A stretch of DNA of 11,264 nucleotides from Bacteroides ovatus. GTDB taxonomy: Bacteria > Bacteroidota > Bacteroidia > Bacteroidales > Bacteroidaceae. The stretch is from positions 1-11,264 of the forward strand of contig JAUUNK010000158.1 of assembly GCA_030844565.1 (NCBI GenBank), written 5' to 3'. The notes under the pieces are model-generated. The model saw only the letters and a program-made list of their open reading frames with translations, ran no database searches and was not told the origin of the DNA. Below, in pieces: positions 1-7,039 of this stretch; the first letter of the stretch is position 1, and every line of letters starts with the position of its first letter. The translations under genes and the position numbers were made by a program.

Positions 1-38
1 CATCACATCGTCGATGCGGCTTTTTTATATACTCTTCT

Positions 39-830
39 ATGATATTTTATTTCTCTGGAACAGGAAACTCTCAATGGATTGCCCGGCAATTAGCTCAGGG
101 GCAAAAGGAAGATTTGGTCTTTATTCCAGATGCCATAAGGTGTTCTGCGTATGAATATCATTTAAAGGAAGGGGAGAAGATTGGTTTTGTCTTTCCTATC
201 TATTCTTGGCGTCCTCCCCTGATTGTTCTTCATTTTATCCGGCAATTGTCTTTGCGGGAATATCATTCTAATTATTTATTTTTTGTATGTTCATGCGGTG
301 ATGATATAGGCTTGACTCATTCTGTCTTGAAGAAGGTTTTAGATGGAAAGGGATGGGAATGTTCGGCAGGATTTTCAGTAACGATGCCCAATAATTATGT
401 TTTGTTGCCGGGATTTGATGTCGATTCAAAAGAGGTGGAGAAAAAGAAGTTGGAAAATGCCGTAGACAGAATATCACAGATTAACCAGTGGTTGAGTGAA
501 GAAAAGAAGATGTTTTCTTATGTTGAGGGAAATTGTGCTTTTATTAAAACCCGGTTGATTAATCCTTTATTTACCCATTTTCAAATGTCACCCCGTGGTT
601 TTTATGCACAGGATACGTGTGTGAGTTGCAAACGTTGCGAGCAGGTATGCCCTATGCGCAATATAAAAGTAGTAACTGGTAGAAAGCCGGTGTGGGGTGA
701 TAATTGTACTTCTTGTCTGGCTTGTTATCATGCTTGTCCACAGAAAGCGGTGCAATATAAGAAGAGAACCTTGAAGAAAGGGAGATATTTTAATCCCGAA
801 TATATTTTGAAAGAGAAGGAGATAGAGTAA
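39..830 (+). CDS. EFR1-type flavodoxin/ferredoxin fusion protein
   Basis: Probable cytoplasmic electron-transfer protein that combines a flavodoxin-like FMN domain with a bacterial two-cluster ferredoxin. The N-terminus carries the phosphate-loop motif SGTGNS (residues 6-11) expected of a flavodoxin fold. The C-terminus has two 4Fe-4S motifs, CxxCxxCxxxCP, with cysteines at 194/197/200/204 and 223/226/229/233. The 263-aa length suits the EFR1 family of anaerobes. The ATG at 39 puts the conserved MIFYFSGTGNS at the extreme N-terminus, as the family expects; no clear Shine-Dalgarno is visible. It converges on paaK with only 25 bp between the stop codons. Its redox partner cannot be read from the sequence. 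Supplying the neighbouring 2-oxoacid oxidoreductase is conceivable but purely inferential, since the two are not in one operon. Confidence 0.88.
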   Translation: MIFYFSGTGNSQWIARQLAQGQKEDLVFIPDAIRCSAYEYHLKEGEKIGFVFPIYSWRPPLIVLHFIRQLSLREYHSNYLFFVCSCGDDIGLTHSVLKKVLDGKGWECSAGFSVTMPNNYVLLPGFDVDSKEVEKKKLENAVDRISQINQWLSEEKKMFSYVEGNCAFIKTRLINPLFTHFQMSPRGFYAQDTCVSCKRCEQVCPMRNIKVVTGRKPVWGDNCTSCLACYHACPQKAVQYKKRTLKKGRYFNPEYILKEKEIE

Positions 831-836
831 CTCCTT
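816..836. terminator. Weak hairpin between convergent EFR1 and paaK genes
   Basis: Arms AAGGAG and CTCCTT form a 6-bp stem around a 9-nt loop that contains the EFR1 stop codon. Only a short T stretch follows on either strand. It lies at the junction of two convergent genes and is the only hairpin I see there, so it may be a weak bidirectional terminator. Confidence 0.25.
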
Positions 837-855
837 TACCTCCTTCTTTCCTCTC

Positions 856-2163
856 TTACTTATTATCTCTCAAGTCTCTTACGCGAACTGCTTTCCCTTC
901 GCTTTGTGGTAGAGACCCTTTCTTAACCAGTTTCAATTTAGGAGTTACCAGTATTTCATCCTTCAGTTGGCGAGTGATGTCTTTGCGGAGACGTTCCAGC
1001 TCGATATAGTTGTCTGTAGACAGATCGCTCAATTCCACTTCCACCACCATTTCATCTTGATTGTTGGCAGTTTCCAACGTAATCAGATAGTTGCTGCCTA
1101 ATTGTGGGAACTGTACCAATATCTTTTCCACCTGCATTGGGAAAATGTTAACCCCCTTGATGATAAACATGTCATCGCTGCGCCCTTTGATGCGGTCGAT
1201 GCGGATGTGCGTGCGTCCGCAGGGGCAATTTTCGGGGAGTATACGGGTTAAGTCCCTCGTGCGGTAACGAAGGAGTGGCATCATTTCGCGGTCAAGAGTA
1301 GTGAGTACGAGTTCTCCAATTTCCCCATCAGGCACAGGCTCACCTGTTTCGGGATTGATGATTTCTACGAGATAGCAATCTTCCCAGAAGTGCATACCGT
1401 TTTGCTCTTGGCATTCAAAGGCAACGCCGGGTCCGTTCATTTCCGTCATACCAAAGCTGTTGTAGGCTTTCACACCTAACATCCGTTCTATTTTCTTACG
1501 TTGTTCATCCGTATGCGGTTCTGCTCCGATAACGAGAGTTTTTAATGAGGTGTTGGTAGGGTCGATGCCCTCTTCCTGAAAAACTTCTGCTAAGCGGATT
1601 GCATAACTGGGGATAGCGTGTAAAGCTGTCGTTTTAAAGTCATTGATAAACTTGATTTGGCGTTTGCTGTTTCCTGCAGCGGCGGGTACGGTGAGACATC
1701 CCAATCGTTCAGCTCCGTATTGGAATCCCAATCCACCGGTAAACATACCGTATCCCGAACTATTTTGAAAAACATCCGTTTTGCGAATACCTACCGTATA
1801 AAGGCAACGTGCAATAAGGTTTGCCCAAGAATCCAGGTCGTGTTGTGAGTGGACGATGACAGTAGGTGTACCAGTGGTTCCACTGGAAGAGTGGATGCGC
1901 ACTCCATCGTTCTTCATGTCGCCCGCAACCAATCCGAAGGGGTAGTTGGCTCGCATGTCTGCTTTAGTGGTGAAAGGGATTTTGCGAATGTCGTCCAAGG
2001 TCTGTATGCTATCGGGGGTAATCCCTTGTTTGCGGAACACCTCCTTGTAGTAAGGCGCATTGGCTGCAATACCAATTGTTTTTTTAAGCCGTTGAAGTTG
2101 CAATTGTTGCAACTTCTCACGGGGCATGGTTTCTATTTCTTCTTCCCAGTATTGTGTGTTCAT
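856..2163 (-). CDS. paaK: Phenylacetate-CoA ligase (arylacetate-CoA ligase)
   Basis: AMP-forming enzyme of the ANL superfamily that joins phenylacetate or a related arylacetate to CoA using ATP. The sequence shows the AMP-binding P-loop SSSGTTGTPT (92-101), the YNSFGMTE motif (234-241), YRTRDLT (300-306), a small CPCGR element (313-317), the hinge region GRSDDMFIIKGVNIFP (327-342), and the C-terminal SEGKAVRV with the likely catalytic lysine K424. The 435-aa length is normal for PaaK. It is the last gene of iorA-iorB-paaK, 25 bp after iorB. This pairing is known in anaerobes and suggests aryl-pyruvate to arylacetyl-CoA to arylacetate flow, or the reverse, reductive carboxylation of phenylacetate towards phenylalanine. 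No aerobic phenylacetate (paaABCDE) genes are nearby, so an aerobic degradation role is unlikely. Confidence 0.93.
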   Translation of the reverse strand: MNTQYWEEEIETMPREKLQQLQLQRLKKTIGIAANAPYYKEVFRKQGITPDSIQTLDDIRKIPFTTKADMRANYPFGLVAGDMKNDGVRIHSSSGTTGTPTVIVHSQHDLDSWANLIARCLYTVGIRKTDVFQNSSGYGMFTGGLGFQYGAERLGCLTVPAAAGNSKRQIKFINDFKTTALHAIPSYAIRLAEVFQEEGIDPTNTSLKTLVIGAEPHTDEQRKKIERMLGVKAYNSFGMTEMNGPGVAFECQEQNGMHFWEDCYLVEIINPETGEPVPDGEIGELVLTTLDREMMPLLRYRTRDLTRILPENCPCGRTHIRIDRIKGRSDDMFIIKGVNIFPMQVEKILVQFPQLGSNYLITLETANNQDEMVVEVELSDLSTDNYIELERLRKDITRQLKDEILVTPKLKLVKKGSLPQSEGKAVRVRDLRDNK

Positions 2164-2188
2164 GATGATACTGATTATTTCTTTCGGC

Positions 2189-2770
2189 TTACATTAACTT
2201 CTCTGCGATAGCTTTTCCGGCTGCTAGCGCTTTCAGGTTCATTTCTACAACAGCCTCTCCTTTGCGCTGGAATATTTCCCGGATGCTATCTTGTATCTTT
2301 TCGTAAGCGATACCCAGAAAAGGTATGGTAGCGCCCAGCAATACGATATTGGCTACGCGGGCAGACCCTGCTTCTTTAGCAACCTGGTCTACATTCAGCA
2401 CAATCTTATGCGGCAGCTTATTGATTTCATCCATCACTTTGCTTTCTTCCGGGTAATTGGGGATATTGACAAACGGAGTCTCATTAGTCACCAGCCAGCC
2501 TTCCGGGCTGAGGTAGGGGAGATAACGGAGTCCTTCCATAGGTTCAAGTGAGATAATGAGGTCACATTTTCCGGAGGGAATCAAATCAGAAGCAATCGGT
2601 TGGTCGCTGATGCGGAGATTGGACTGCACGTCTCCTCCGCGTTGGCTCATTCCGTGTACTTCGGCTTGTTTCATATAGAGTCCTTCTTTGAGGGCTGCTT
2701 TACCGATGACTGTGGCGATAGACAGAATACCTTGTCCGCCAACGCCTGATAATATGATGTCTTTTTTCAT
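2189..2770 (-). CDS. iorB: Indolepyruvate oxidoreductase subunit beta
   Basis: Small subunit of the oxygen-sensitive, thiamine-diphosphate-dependent oxidoreductase that turns indolepyruvate and other aryl-pyruvates into arylacetyl-CoA, CO2 and reduced ferredoxin. The 193-aa protein has the gamma-domain fold signature of 2-oxoacid:acceptor oxidoreductases: a GVGGQGI nucleotide-type loop (9-15) and the conserved MSQRGGDVQSNLRIS segment (41-55). The length is typical for IorB. It starts 3 bp after the iorA stop codon, so the two subunits are almost certainly translated from one mRNA, and paaK follows 25 bp later. Confidence 0.93.
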   Translation of the reverse strand: MKKDIILSGVGGQGILSIATVIGKAALKEGLYMKQAEVHGMSQRGGDVQSNLRISDQPIASDLIPSGKCDLIISLEPMEGLRYLPYLSPEGWLVTNETPFVNIPNYPEESKVMDEINKLPHKIVLNVDQVAKEAGSARVANIVLLGATIPFLGIAYEKIQDSIREIFQRKGEAVVEMNLKALAAGKAIAEKLM

Positions 2771-2773
2771 GGC

Positions 2774-4366
2774 TTACTTACTTCTTTTTTTACGTGCTAA
2801 TGTTTGAATGCATTCTCTGCGGGGGATAATAACAGATACACCGCGATATTCGATTTCTTCGCGTATCACTTGCTTCATTTCTTCGTAGTTCTTTTTCAAA
2901 GGAACCACTACGCGGATGTGTGCCGGGTCCACCCCTATGCCTGCACAGATAGCTTCCAGGCGCCCTGTCCCGGCAGAATCCTGACCGCCCGTCATGGCAG
3001 TGGTTTCATTATCGGAGATAACGATAGTTACGTTAGCATTCTCATTGACACAATCCAATAAGCCGGTCATGCCCGAATGGGTGAAAGTGGAGTCGCCGAT
3101 AACGGCTACTGCCGGATGGAGCCCACTGTCGGAAGCACCTTTAGCCATGGTGATGGAAGCTCCCATATCAACGCACGAGTTGATGGCATTGAACGGAGCA
3201 TTGGCTCCCAAGGTATAGCAACCTATGTCGCTGAACACTTTGTGAGTCGGATATTCTTCTTTCAGTACTTGAGTGAGAGTAATATACATATCCCGGTGTC
3301 CGCAGCCTTCGCACAATGCAGGCGGGCGCATTTCTACTACGGGCGGAATGGCAAATTCTGATTTATTTTCTTTTCCTACGGCGCGTGCCACTGAATCCGG
3401 ATTTAATTCGCCGTCTTGTGATAAAGTTCCGTCCAGGCGTCCTTTCACTTTGATGCCTATGCCCAAATATCCTTTCAGTTGCTTTTCCACGAACGGTTGA
3501 CCATCTTCCACCACAAGGATTTCCTCGCAAGACTCTACCATTTGGAGCAATTGTTTTTTAGGAAGCGGATACTGGCCGATTTTCAATACCGGGTATTCGC
3601 AACCATCGGGGTAATTCTCCATCAGATAGTTGTAGCCAATGCCGCAGGCAATGATTCCCAATTTTTTGTTAGGTCCGTCAATATACTTATTATAAGGAGA
3701 TTCTTCTGATGCTTTGATAAATTCTTCTTGCCGTTCCAATAACATTTTGTAGCGTTTCCGTGCATTTCCGGGCAATAGAATAAACTGCCTGGGGTCGCTG
3801 CTGAACGAATTTTCGTTCTGTGGTTTTTGCTCTTTGCGTTCCACTCCCGAGCGTGAGTGTGCCAGGCGTGTCACCATGCGCATCAACAGTGGTTCGCCTA
3901 TTTTTTCAGAAAATTCGAATCCGCTATACACCATGTCATAAGCCTCTTGCTGGTTGCTGGGCTCATACATGGGAATCAGGGAAAAGTCGCCATAAAAACG
4001 GCTATCTTGTTCATTTTGTGAAGAGTGCATGCTGGGGTCGTCGGCAGCCACCACGATAAGTCCTCCTTTGGCTCCCGTGATTGCAGAATTGATAAAACAG
4101 TCCGCTGCTACGTTCATGCCCACATGTTTCATGCAGACCAGTGCCCGTTTTCCTACAAACGACATGCCCAAAGCGGCTTCCATCGCTGTCTTTTCATTGG
4201 CACACCAACGGTTGTGTATGTTTTGCTCGCTCGTGATGGGAGCCATCTGGATATATTCTGTAATCTCGGTAGAAGGAGTGCCAGGGTAGGCATATACGCC
4301 TGAGAGTCCGGCATCCAATGCTGCTTGTGCAATGGCTTCATCGCCAAGTAAGAGTTGCTTGCTCAT
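2774..4366 (-). CDS. iorA: Indolepyruvate oxidoreductase subunit alpha, without C-terminal ferredoxin domain
   Basis: Catalytic, thiamine-diphosphate-binding subunit of indolepyruvate:ferredoxin oxidoreductase. The N-terminal pyrimidine-binding domain shows YPGTPSTEI (27-35). The C-terminal TPP domain shows CEGCGHRD (352-359) and the diphosphate/Mg signature from GDSTFTHSG (424-432) to SDNETTAM (451-458). Characterised archaeal IorA proteins are longer (about 600-650 aa) and end in a bacterial-type 2x[4Fe-4S] ferredoxin domain. Here the protein stops at 530 aa, shortly after IIPRREC (513-519), with no cysteine-rich tail. The reading frame closes cleanly and iorB starts 3 bp later, so this is a real short form rather than an obvious frameshift. 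It is the first gene of iorA-iorB-paaK and has a Bacteroides-type -7 box about 50 bp upstream. Confidence 0.93.
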   Translation of the reverse strand: MSKQLLLGDEAIAQAALDAGLSGVYAYPGTPSTEITEYIQMAPITSEQNIHNRWCANEKTAMEAALGMSFVGKRALVCMKHVGMNVAADCFINSAITGAKGGLIVVAADDPSMHSSQNEQDSRFYGDFSLIPMYEPSNQQEAYDMVYSGFEFSEKIGEPLLMRMVTRLAHSRSGVERKEQKPQNENSFSSDPRQFILLPGNARKRYKMLLERQEEFIKASEESPYNKYIDGPNKKLGIIACGIGYNYLMENYPDGCEYPVLKIGQYPLPKKQLLQMVESCEEILVVEDGQPFVEKQLKGYLGIGIKVKGRLDGTLSQDGELNPDSVARAVGKENKSEFAIPPVVEMRPPALCEGCGHRDMYITLTQVLKEEYPTHKVFSDIGCYTLGANAPFNAINSCVDMGASITMAKGASDSGLHPAVAVIGDSTFTHSGMTGLLDCVNENANVTIVISDNETTAMTGGQDSAGTGRLEAICAGIGVDPAHIRVVVPLKKNYEEMKQVIREEIEYRGVSVIIPRRECIQTLARKKRSK

Positions 4367-4416
4367 ATATATTTCTTTTTATTAGTGTTAATCACAGTTT
4401 TTGTTATTCTATCGGG

Positions 4417-4424
4417 CAAAGATA
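4417..4424 (-). promoter_or_regulatory. Candidate -7 element for iorA-iorB-paaK
   Basis: On the minus strand the sequence is TATCTTTG, an exact match to the Bacteroides primary-sigma -7 consensus TAnnTTTG. It would place transcription start about 45 nt before the iorA ATG. No convincing TTTG -33 element is seen at the expected distance, so this rests on the -7 box and position alone. Confidence 0.45.
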
Positions 4425-4451
4425 GAAGTTTCCCTTCGTTTTATCACCATT

Positions 4452-5489
4452 TTACTTAAAAATCTTTCTTTCATTCAGCGCTTTCCAGTATTTTCTTGCA
4501 TTTGCCATGTGGTCTGCATAGTTGGAGGCAAAGTTGTGTGTGCCCGAAAAGTCTTCTTTGGCACACATATAAATGTAGTTGTGTTTGGTGTAATTCAACA
4601 CGCTGTCGATGCCTTTCACCGAAGGGATGCGGATAGGTCCCGGGGGCAGTCCGGCGTGAAGATAGGTGTTATAGGGAGATTCCACTAAAAGATGTTCGTT
4701 GGTGATGCGGCGCAGCCCGAAGTCTTGCAGGGCAAATTTAACAGTGGGGTCAGCTTGCAGTGGCATGCCCTTGTACAGCCGGTTTATATACAATCCCGCT
4801 ACCATCGGTTTCTCGGCGTTGTTATTGGTTTCTTCTTCCACGATAGAAGCCAATGTGCAGACTTCTTCCGGTGTCATTCCCAGTGACGTAGCCTTTTCCA
4901 GCCGTTCTTTGTTCCAGAAGCGGGTATGTTCTTTTTGCATTCGTTGAATAAAGTCATTTGCGCTCATATCCCAATACACCTGGTATGTCTCGGGTATAAA
5001 GAGGCATGGCAGGGTCTCCTGCGTGTATCCCATTTTTGATTGGAAAACAGTGTCAAAAAGCAGGGTGGCAATTTCAGCAGAATCTATCATCAATTGTTTC
5101 CCTACACTGCGTGCGAGCCGGTCCAGGGCCCTTACACTGCCGATAGTGAGATTGACGGGTTCCTGATACCCCCGCGACAGTCGGCTATACACATGATATA
5201 CGTTTTCTTTGGGACGAATCGCATAACGTCCCGTATGAATATTCTTTTCCAGTTTCCTGTATTGTGCCATCCAGCGGAAGCCTGTCAGGTTACCGGATTT
5301 TCCGGCAATTTCCACCTTATTATATATAGAGTCTGCCGTGTCGTCCCGGTCAATGTATACGTATGTGGTGCGCGAGGGGTGAAACTGCGGATAAAATAGG
5401 TAATAATAAACCATTCCTCCCGCCGTAGCGCCAAGGATAACGATTCCCGCTAAAATGGATAATACAATATTTCTTGTTTTCTTCTTCAT
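4452..5489 (-). CDS. mltG: Endolytic murein transglycosylase MltG (YceG family)
   Basis: Inner-membrane lytic transglycosylase that cuts nascent glycan strands and is thought to end their elongation. The N-terminus is basic (MKKKTR) followed by one membrane span at about residues 8-33; the rest is predicted to face the periplasm. The YceG catalytic core shows ASIVEEET (214-221) with E218 at the position of the catalytic glutamate, LQADPTV (244-250), SPYNTY (271-276) and GLPPGPI (280-286). The C-terminal part, with HNFA and the final YWKALNERK, is typical of the family, and 345 aa is the usual length. It is transcribed in the same direction as iorA, but the 85-bp gap holds the likely iorA promoter, so the two are probably separate units. 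Confidence 0.95.
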   Translation of the reverse strand: MKKKTRNIVLSILAGIVILGATAGGMVYYYLFYPQFHPSRTTYVYIDRDDTADSIYNKVEIAGKSGNLTGFRWMAQYRKLEKNIHTGRYAIRPKENVYHVYSRLSRGYQEPVNLTIGSVRALDRLARSVGKQLMIDSAEIATLLFDTVFQSKMGYTQETLPCLFIPETYQVYWDMSANDFIQRMQKEHTRFWNKERLEKATSLGMTPEEVCTLASIVEEETNNNAEKPMVAGLYINRLYKGMPLQADPTVKFALQDFGLRRITNEHLLVESPYNTYLHAGLPPGPIRIPSVKGIDSVLNYTKHNYIYMCAKEDFSGTHNFASNYADHMANARKYWKALNERKIFK

Positions 5490-5520
5490 CTCTAAGTGTC
5501 CAGCTTTTTAAAAACAGGCT

Positions 5521-5528
5521 CAAAGATA
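5521..5528 (-). promoter_or_regulatory. Candidate -7 element for mltG
   Basis: TATCTTTG on the minus strand matches the Bacteroides TAnnTTTG consensus and is identical to the box upstream of iorA. It lies 31 bp before the mltG ATG, giving a predicted short leader. A -33 TTTG is not evident. Confidence 0.42.
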
Positions 5529-5543
5529 GAAAGAATTTGTGAA

Positions 5544-6422
5544 TCAGCGCCCCCATTCTTTGAGATTAGCGTGGGCTTCCATAGCGTTTTCTATATCATC
5601 CGGCAGTGAAGAAAAGAAATCCATCCCCGTAAGGCTTTCGATACTGTCCACTGTCACGACGTAGGTAGAAAGAGGCTCCACCGCTTGTTTGTTCCTAAAC
5701 AAGAAGCCTATGGCACGCATCGGTTTGGCAAAGGGAGCCATCACGACTTTGAAAAACTGTTCCGGTACTGCTACCTTGTTCTTTCCTATCGTTTTGGGGT
5801 TCCGGCTCACGATGGGACCGCATATCACGATAATAGCACTGTCCGCTACTGCCCAGTCGCGTATTTTATCTTCCAGTTTCTTCCATCCTCTTCTATTGAG
5901 TTGCGGATGTTGGGGACACATATTGCTGAAATAGAAAGACTCGCTCATCGCCTTGTCGCTCCATTTCATATCTGCGGCGGGAGCCATGTGTCCTTTGTCG
6001 TATCCCGAATTTGTATAATCCGCATTGGTGGCGATAGCTCCTTTCACCTGTGGGTCGGCAATGAAGCGGTTGTTTCGCTTTTCTTTCCCGCGGGTTTCCA
6101 TGCCGGTCAGTTCGTAAGACACCCAGTTGGGCAATTTCCACTTTTTGTTATACGACACTGTGTATCCCGTGTGATGAATCACTTGTTCCTGGCGTTGGAT
6201 GGTCCATCTAGGTATTGCCAGGTTGGTGGGTGTCACCGTTCTTTTTGCTGGGGGTTGGGCTTTTACGGGTTTACTCCTTTCCGTTTGCGGGTGATTCTGT
6301 TGGTAATAAAGCAGCAATCCATAGCAGACAGGTATCAACACAAGCAGGACAATAGCCCAGCCCAACTTGGAATAAGAACGAGATTTTTTTGCAGATGATT
6401 TCCTTGAACGTTTCTTGCTCAT
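5544..6422 (-). CDS. Membrane-anchored DNA/RNA non-specific endonuclease (NucA/Serratia nuclease family)
   Basis: Sugar-nonspecific beta-beta-alpha-metal nuclease. The motif DKGH (142-145) is the family DRGH active site with catalytic H145. SNMCPQ (166-171) and N176 with E184 in the following NRRGWKKLE correspond to the Mg-binding asparagine and the conserved glutamate of Serratia nuclease. The first 19 residues are strongly basic, then a single hydrophobic span (about 20-40) and a Pro/Lys-rich linker (about 45-65) precede the domain. It is therefore probably held in the inner membrane with the nuclease domain outside the cytoplasm. The 292-aa length fits. A role in nutrient scavenging or clearing extracellular nucleic acid is inferred. 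The gene stands 54 bp upstream of mltG on the same strand, so partial readthrough is possible. Confidence 0.9.
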   Translation of the reverse strand: MSKKRSRKSSAKKSRSYSKLGWAIVLLVLIPVCYGLLLYYQQNHPQTERSKPVKAQPPAKRTVTPTNLAIPRWTIQRQEQVIHHTGYTVSYNKKWKLPNWVSYELTGMETRGKEKRNNRFIADPQVKGAIATNADYTNSGYDKGHMAPAADMKWSDKAMSESFYFSNMCPQHPQLNRRGWKKLEDKIRDWAVADSAIIVICGPIVSRNPKTIGKNKVAVPEQFFKVVMAPFAKPMRAIGFLFRNKQAVEPLSTYVVTVDSIESLTGMDFFSSLPDDIENAMEAHANLKEWGR

Positions 6423-6517
6423 GCTTTCTTTTTGTGGTTTTTAGGTGTTGCAAAGAAACGAATTCCACCTCTGATATACAATAATAGAAGATTATTTCTG
6501 GCTTTTCTCAAAGAAAA

Positions 6518-6543
6518 TACTGACTTATCGCGATAAGTCAGTA
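6518..6543. promoter_or_regulatory. 26-bp perfect palindrome, candidate operator
   Basis: The half-site TACTGACTTATCG is followed directly by its exact reverse complement. There is no loop and no following T-run, which suits a dimeric protein-binding site better than a terminator. A closely similar inverted repeat lies at 7481-7500. The 22-bp segment 6521-6542 matches 7481-7502 at 18 positions, the differences being confined to the centre. Confidence 0.6.
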
Positions 6544-6570
6544 ATGAAGTTAGTCAATAAATATGATTTT

Positions 6571-6591
6571 TAGATTTTGAGTGTATTTTTA
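6571..6591 (+). promoter_or_regulatory. Promoter-like block, copy 1
   Basis: TAGATTTTGA, two bases, then GTATTTTTA. This block matches 7531-7551 at 17 of 21 positions without gaps, and in both copies the TAYTTTTA element is centred exactly 57 bp from the centre of the upstream inverted repeat. TAYTTTTA resembles the Bacteroides -7 box TAnnTTTG except for the last base. It is likely the promoter of the 68-aa/147-aa unit. No independent -33 element was recognised. Confidence 0.42.
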
Positions 6592-6612
6592 TATCTAAAT
6601 TAGAAAAAATGT

Positions 6613-6634
6613 GATTCTTCCCGTTTGGAGAATC
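6613..6634 (+). other. Leader stem-loop
   Basis: GATTC (6613-6617) pairs with GAATC (6630-6634), and TCC (6619-6621) pairs with GGA (6627-6629), leaving one bulged T and a 5-nt loop. It would lie near the 5' end of the predicted leader transcript. Its function is unknown. Confidence 0.35.
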
Positions 6635-6780
6635 TTAGGCGGTGTATCCTTTTGTGAGCACCGAATAATTTGATCGAGAGAAAAGAAGATGAAATGTGTA
6701 ACCCGATTAGCGCGCGACGACCCTATTGGCATGGATTTGCAAGTTGCAAAGAGCAGCTTATTATCACAAAAGATGGCAGC

Positions 6781-6803
6781 AAAAAGAGCTGTCTCTCTTT
6801 TTT
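6781..6803 (+). terminator. T-tailed hairpin just before the 68-aa gene, candidate attenuator
   Basis: AAAAAGAG (6781-6788) pairs with CTCTTTTT (6795-6802) around a 6-nt loop, so the 3' arm is itself a T tract. It ends 19 bp before the start codon at 6822. The position inside a leader suggests attenuation, an mRNA-protecting hairpin, or the end of a short RNA, rather than an ordinary operon terminator. Two related hairpins precede the next two gene starts in the module at 7654 and 8194. Confidence 0.45.
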
Positions 6804-6821
6804 GTAATATAAATAAATAAT

Positions 6822-7028
6822 ATGAGTAATATAAATATAGACAATGCTATTTGGGAGACAGCGAGAAGGGCTGCTCTCAAAGTTGATTTTATTTCAACTG
6901 CCGAAGAACTCCGGCTGTATACAGATGCGCTCTGTGCTGCCATGAAGTGGGGATGGGGCAAAGCTCTCGAGGATAAAAGCCGCGAGATCTCCCGAAAAAA
7001 AGCATTAAATAGTAAAATAACTTTTTAA
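6822..7028 (+). CDS. Small hypothetical protein, 68 aa
   Basis: I do not recognise this protein. It is 68 aa, mostly predicted helix (IWETARRAALKVDF, then EELRLYTDALCAAMKWGWGK), with a basic C-terminus and no membrane segment, signal peptide or cysteine pattern. It reads as a small soluble, possibly DNA- or protein-binding factor, but no motif shows that. It is the first gene of the plus-strand phage-like module, and the next gene starts 11 bp after its stop codon, so the two are likely co-transcribed. Translation from the ATG at 6822 has only AT-rich upstream sequence, as usual for Bacteroides. The gene is accepted because of its position in a tight same-strand unit behind a structured leader. 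Confidence 0.6.
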   Translation: MSNINIDNAIWETARRAALKVDFISTAEELRLYTDALCAAMKWGWGKALEDKSREISRKKALNSKITF

Positions 7029-7039
7029 AATTCTATGTT

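Larger units (their letters stand above)
6423..6821. other. 399-bp intergenic region with regulatory structure and leader
   Basis: This gene-free stretch separates the endonuclease gene (-) from the phage-like module (+). I found no credible coding region in it. From left to right it holds a 26-bp perfect palindrome, an AT-rich promoter-like block, and about 220 bp of probable 5' leader. The leader contains a stem (6613-6634), a short inverted repeat CGGTG/CACCG (6640-6663), the 15-bp element TTTGCAA-G-TTGCAAA (6736-6750) and a T-tailed hairpin just before the 68-aa gene. The structured items are listed separately. Confidence 0.6.

Noticed and set aside
1849..2211. Plus-strand open frame (120 codons) opposite the 5' part of paaK and the paaK-iorB junction
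   Set aside because: It overlaps confidently identified genes on the other strand and shows no recognisable motif.
5685..6398. Long plus-strand open frame (237 codons) opposite the endonuclease gene
   Set aside because: It lies wholly antisense to a gene with clear catalytic motifs, and its translation is low-complexity and family-less. It is a shadow frame.
6451..6458. TTTCTTTG on the minus strand as a -7 box for the endonuclease gene
   Set aside because: It lacks the TA of TAnnTTTG and has no -33 partner.
6518..6543. 26-bp palindrome read as an intrinsic terminator
   Set aside because: It has no loop bases and no T-run on either side, and its partner copy is linked at fixed distance to a promoter-like block.
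6640..6663. CGGTG/CACCG inverted repeat as a separate regulatory hairpin
   Set aside because: The stem is only 5 bp with a 14-nt loop; chance occurrence is likely, so it is only mentioned within the leader.
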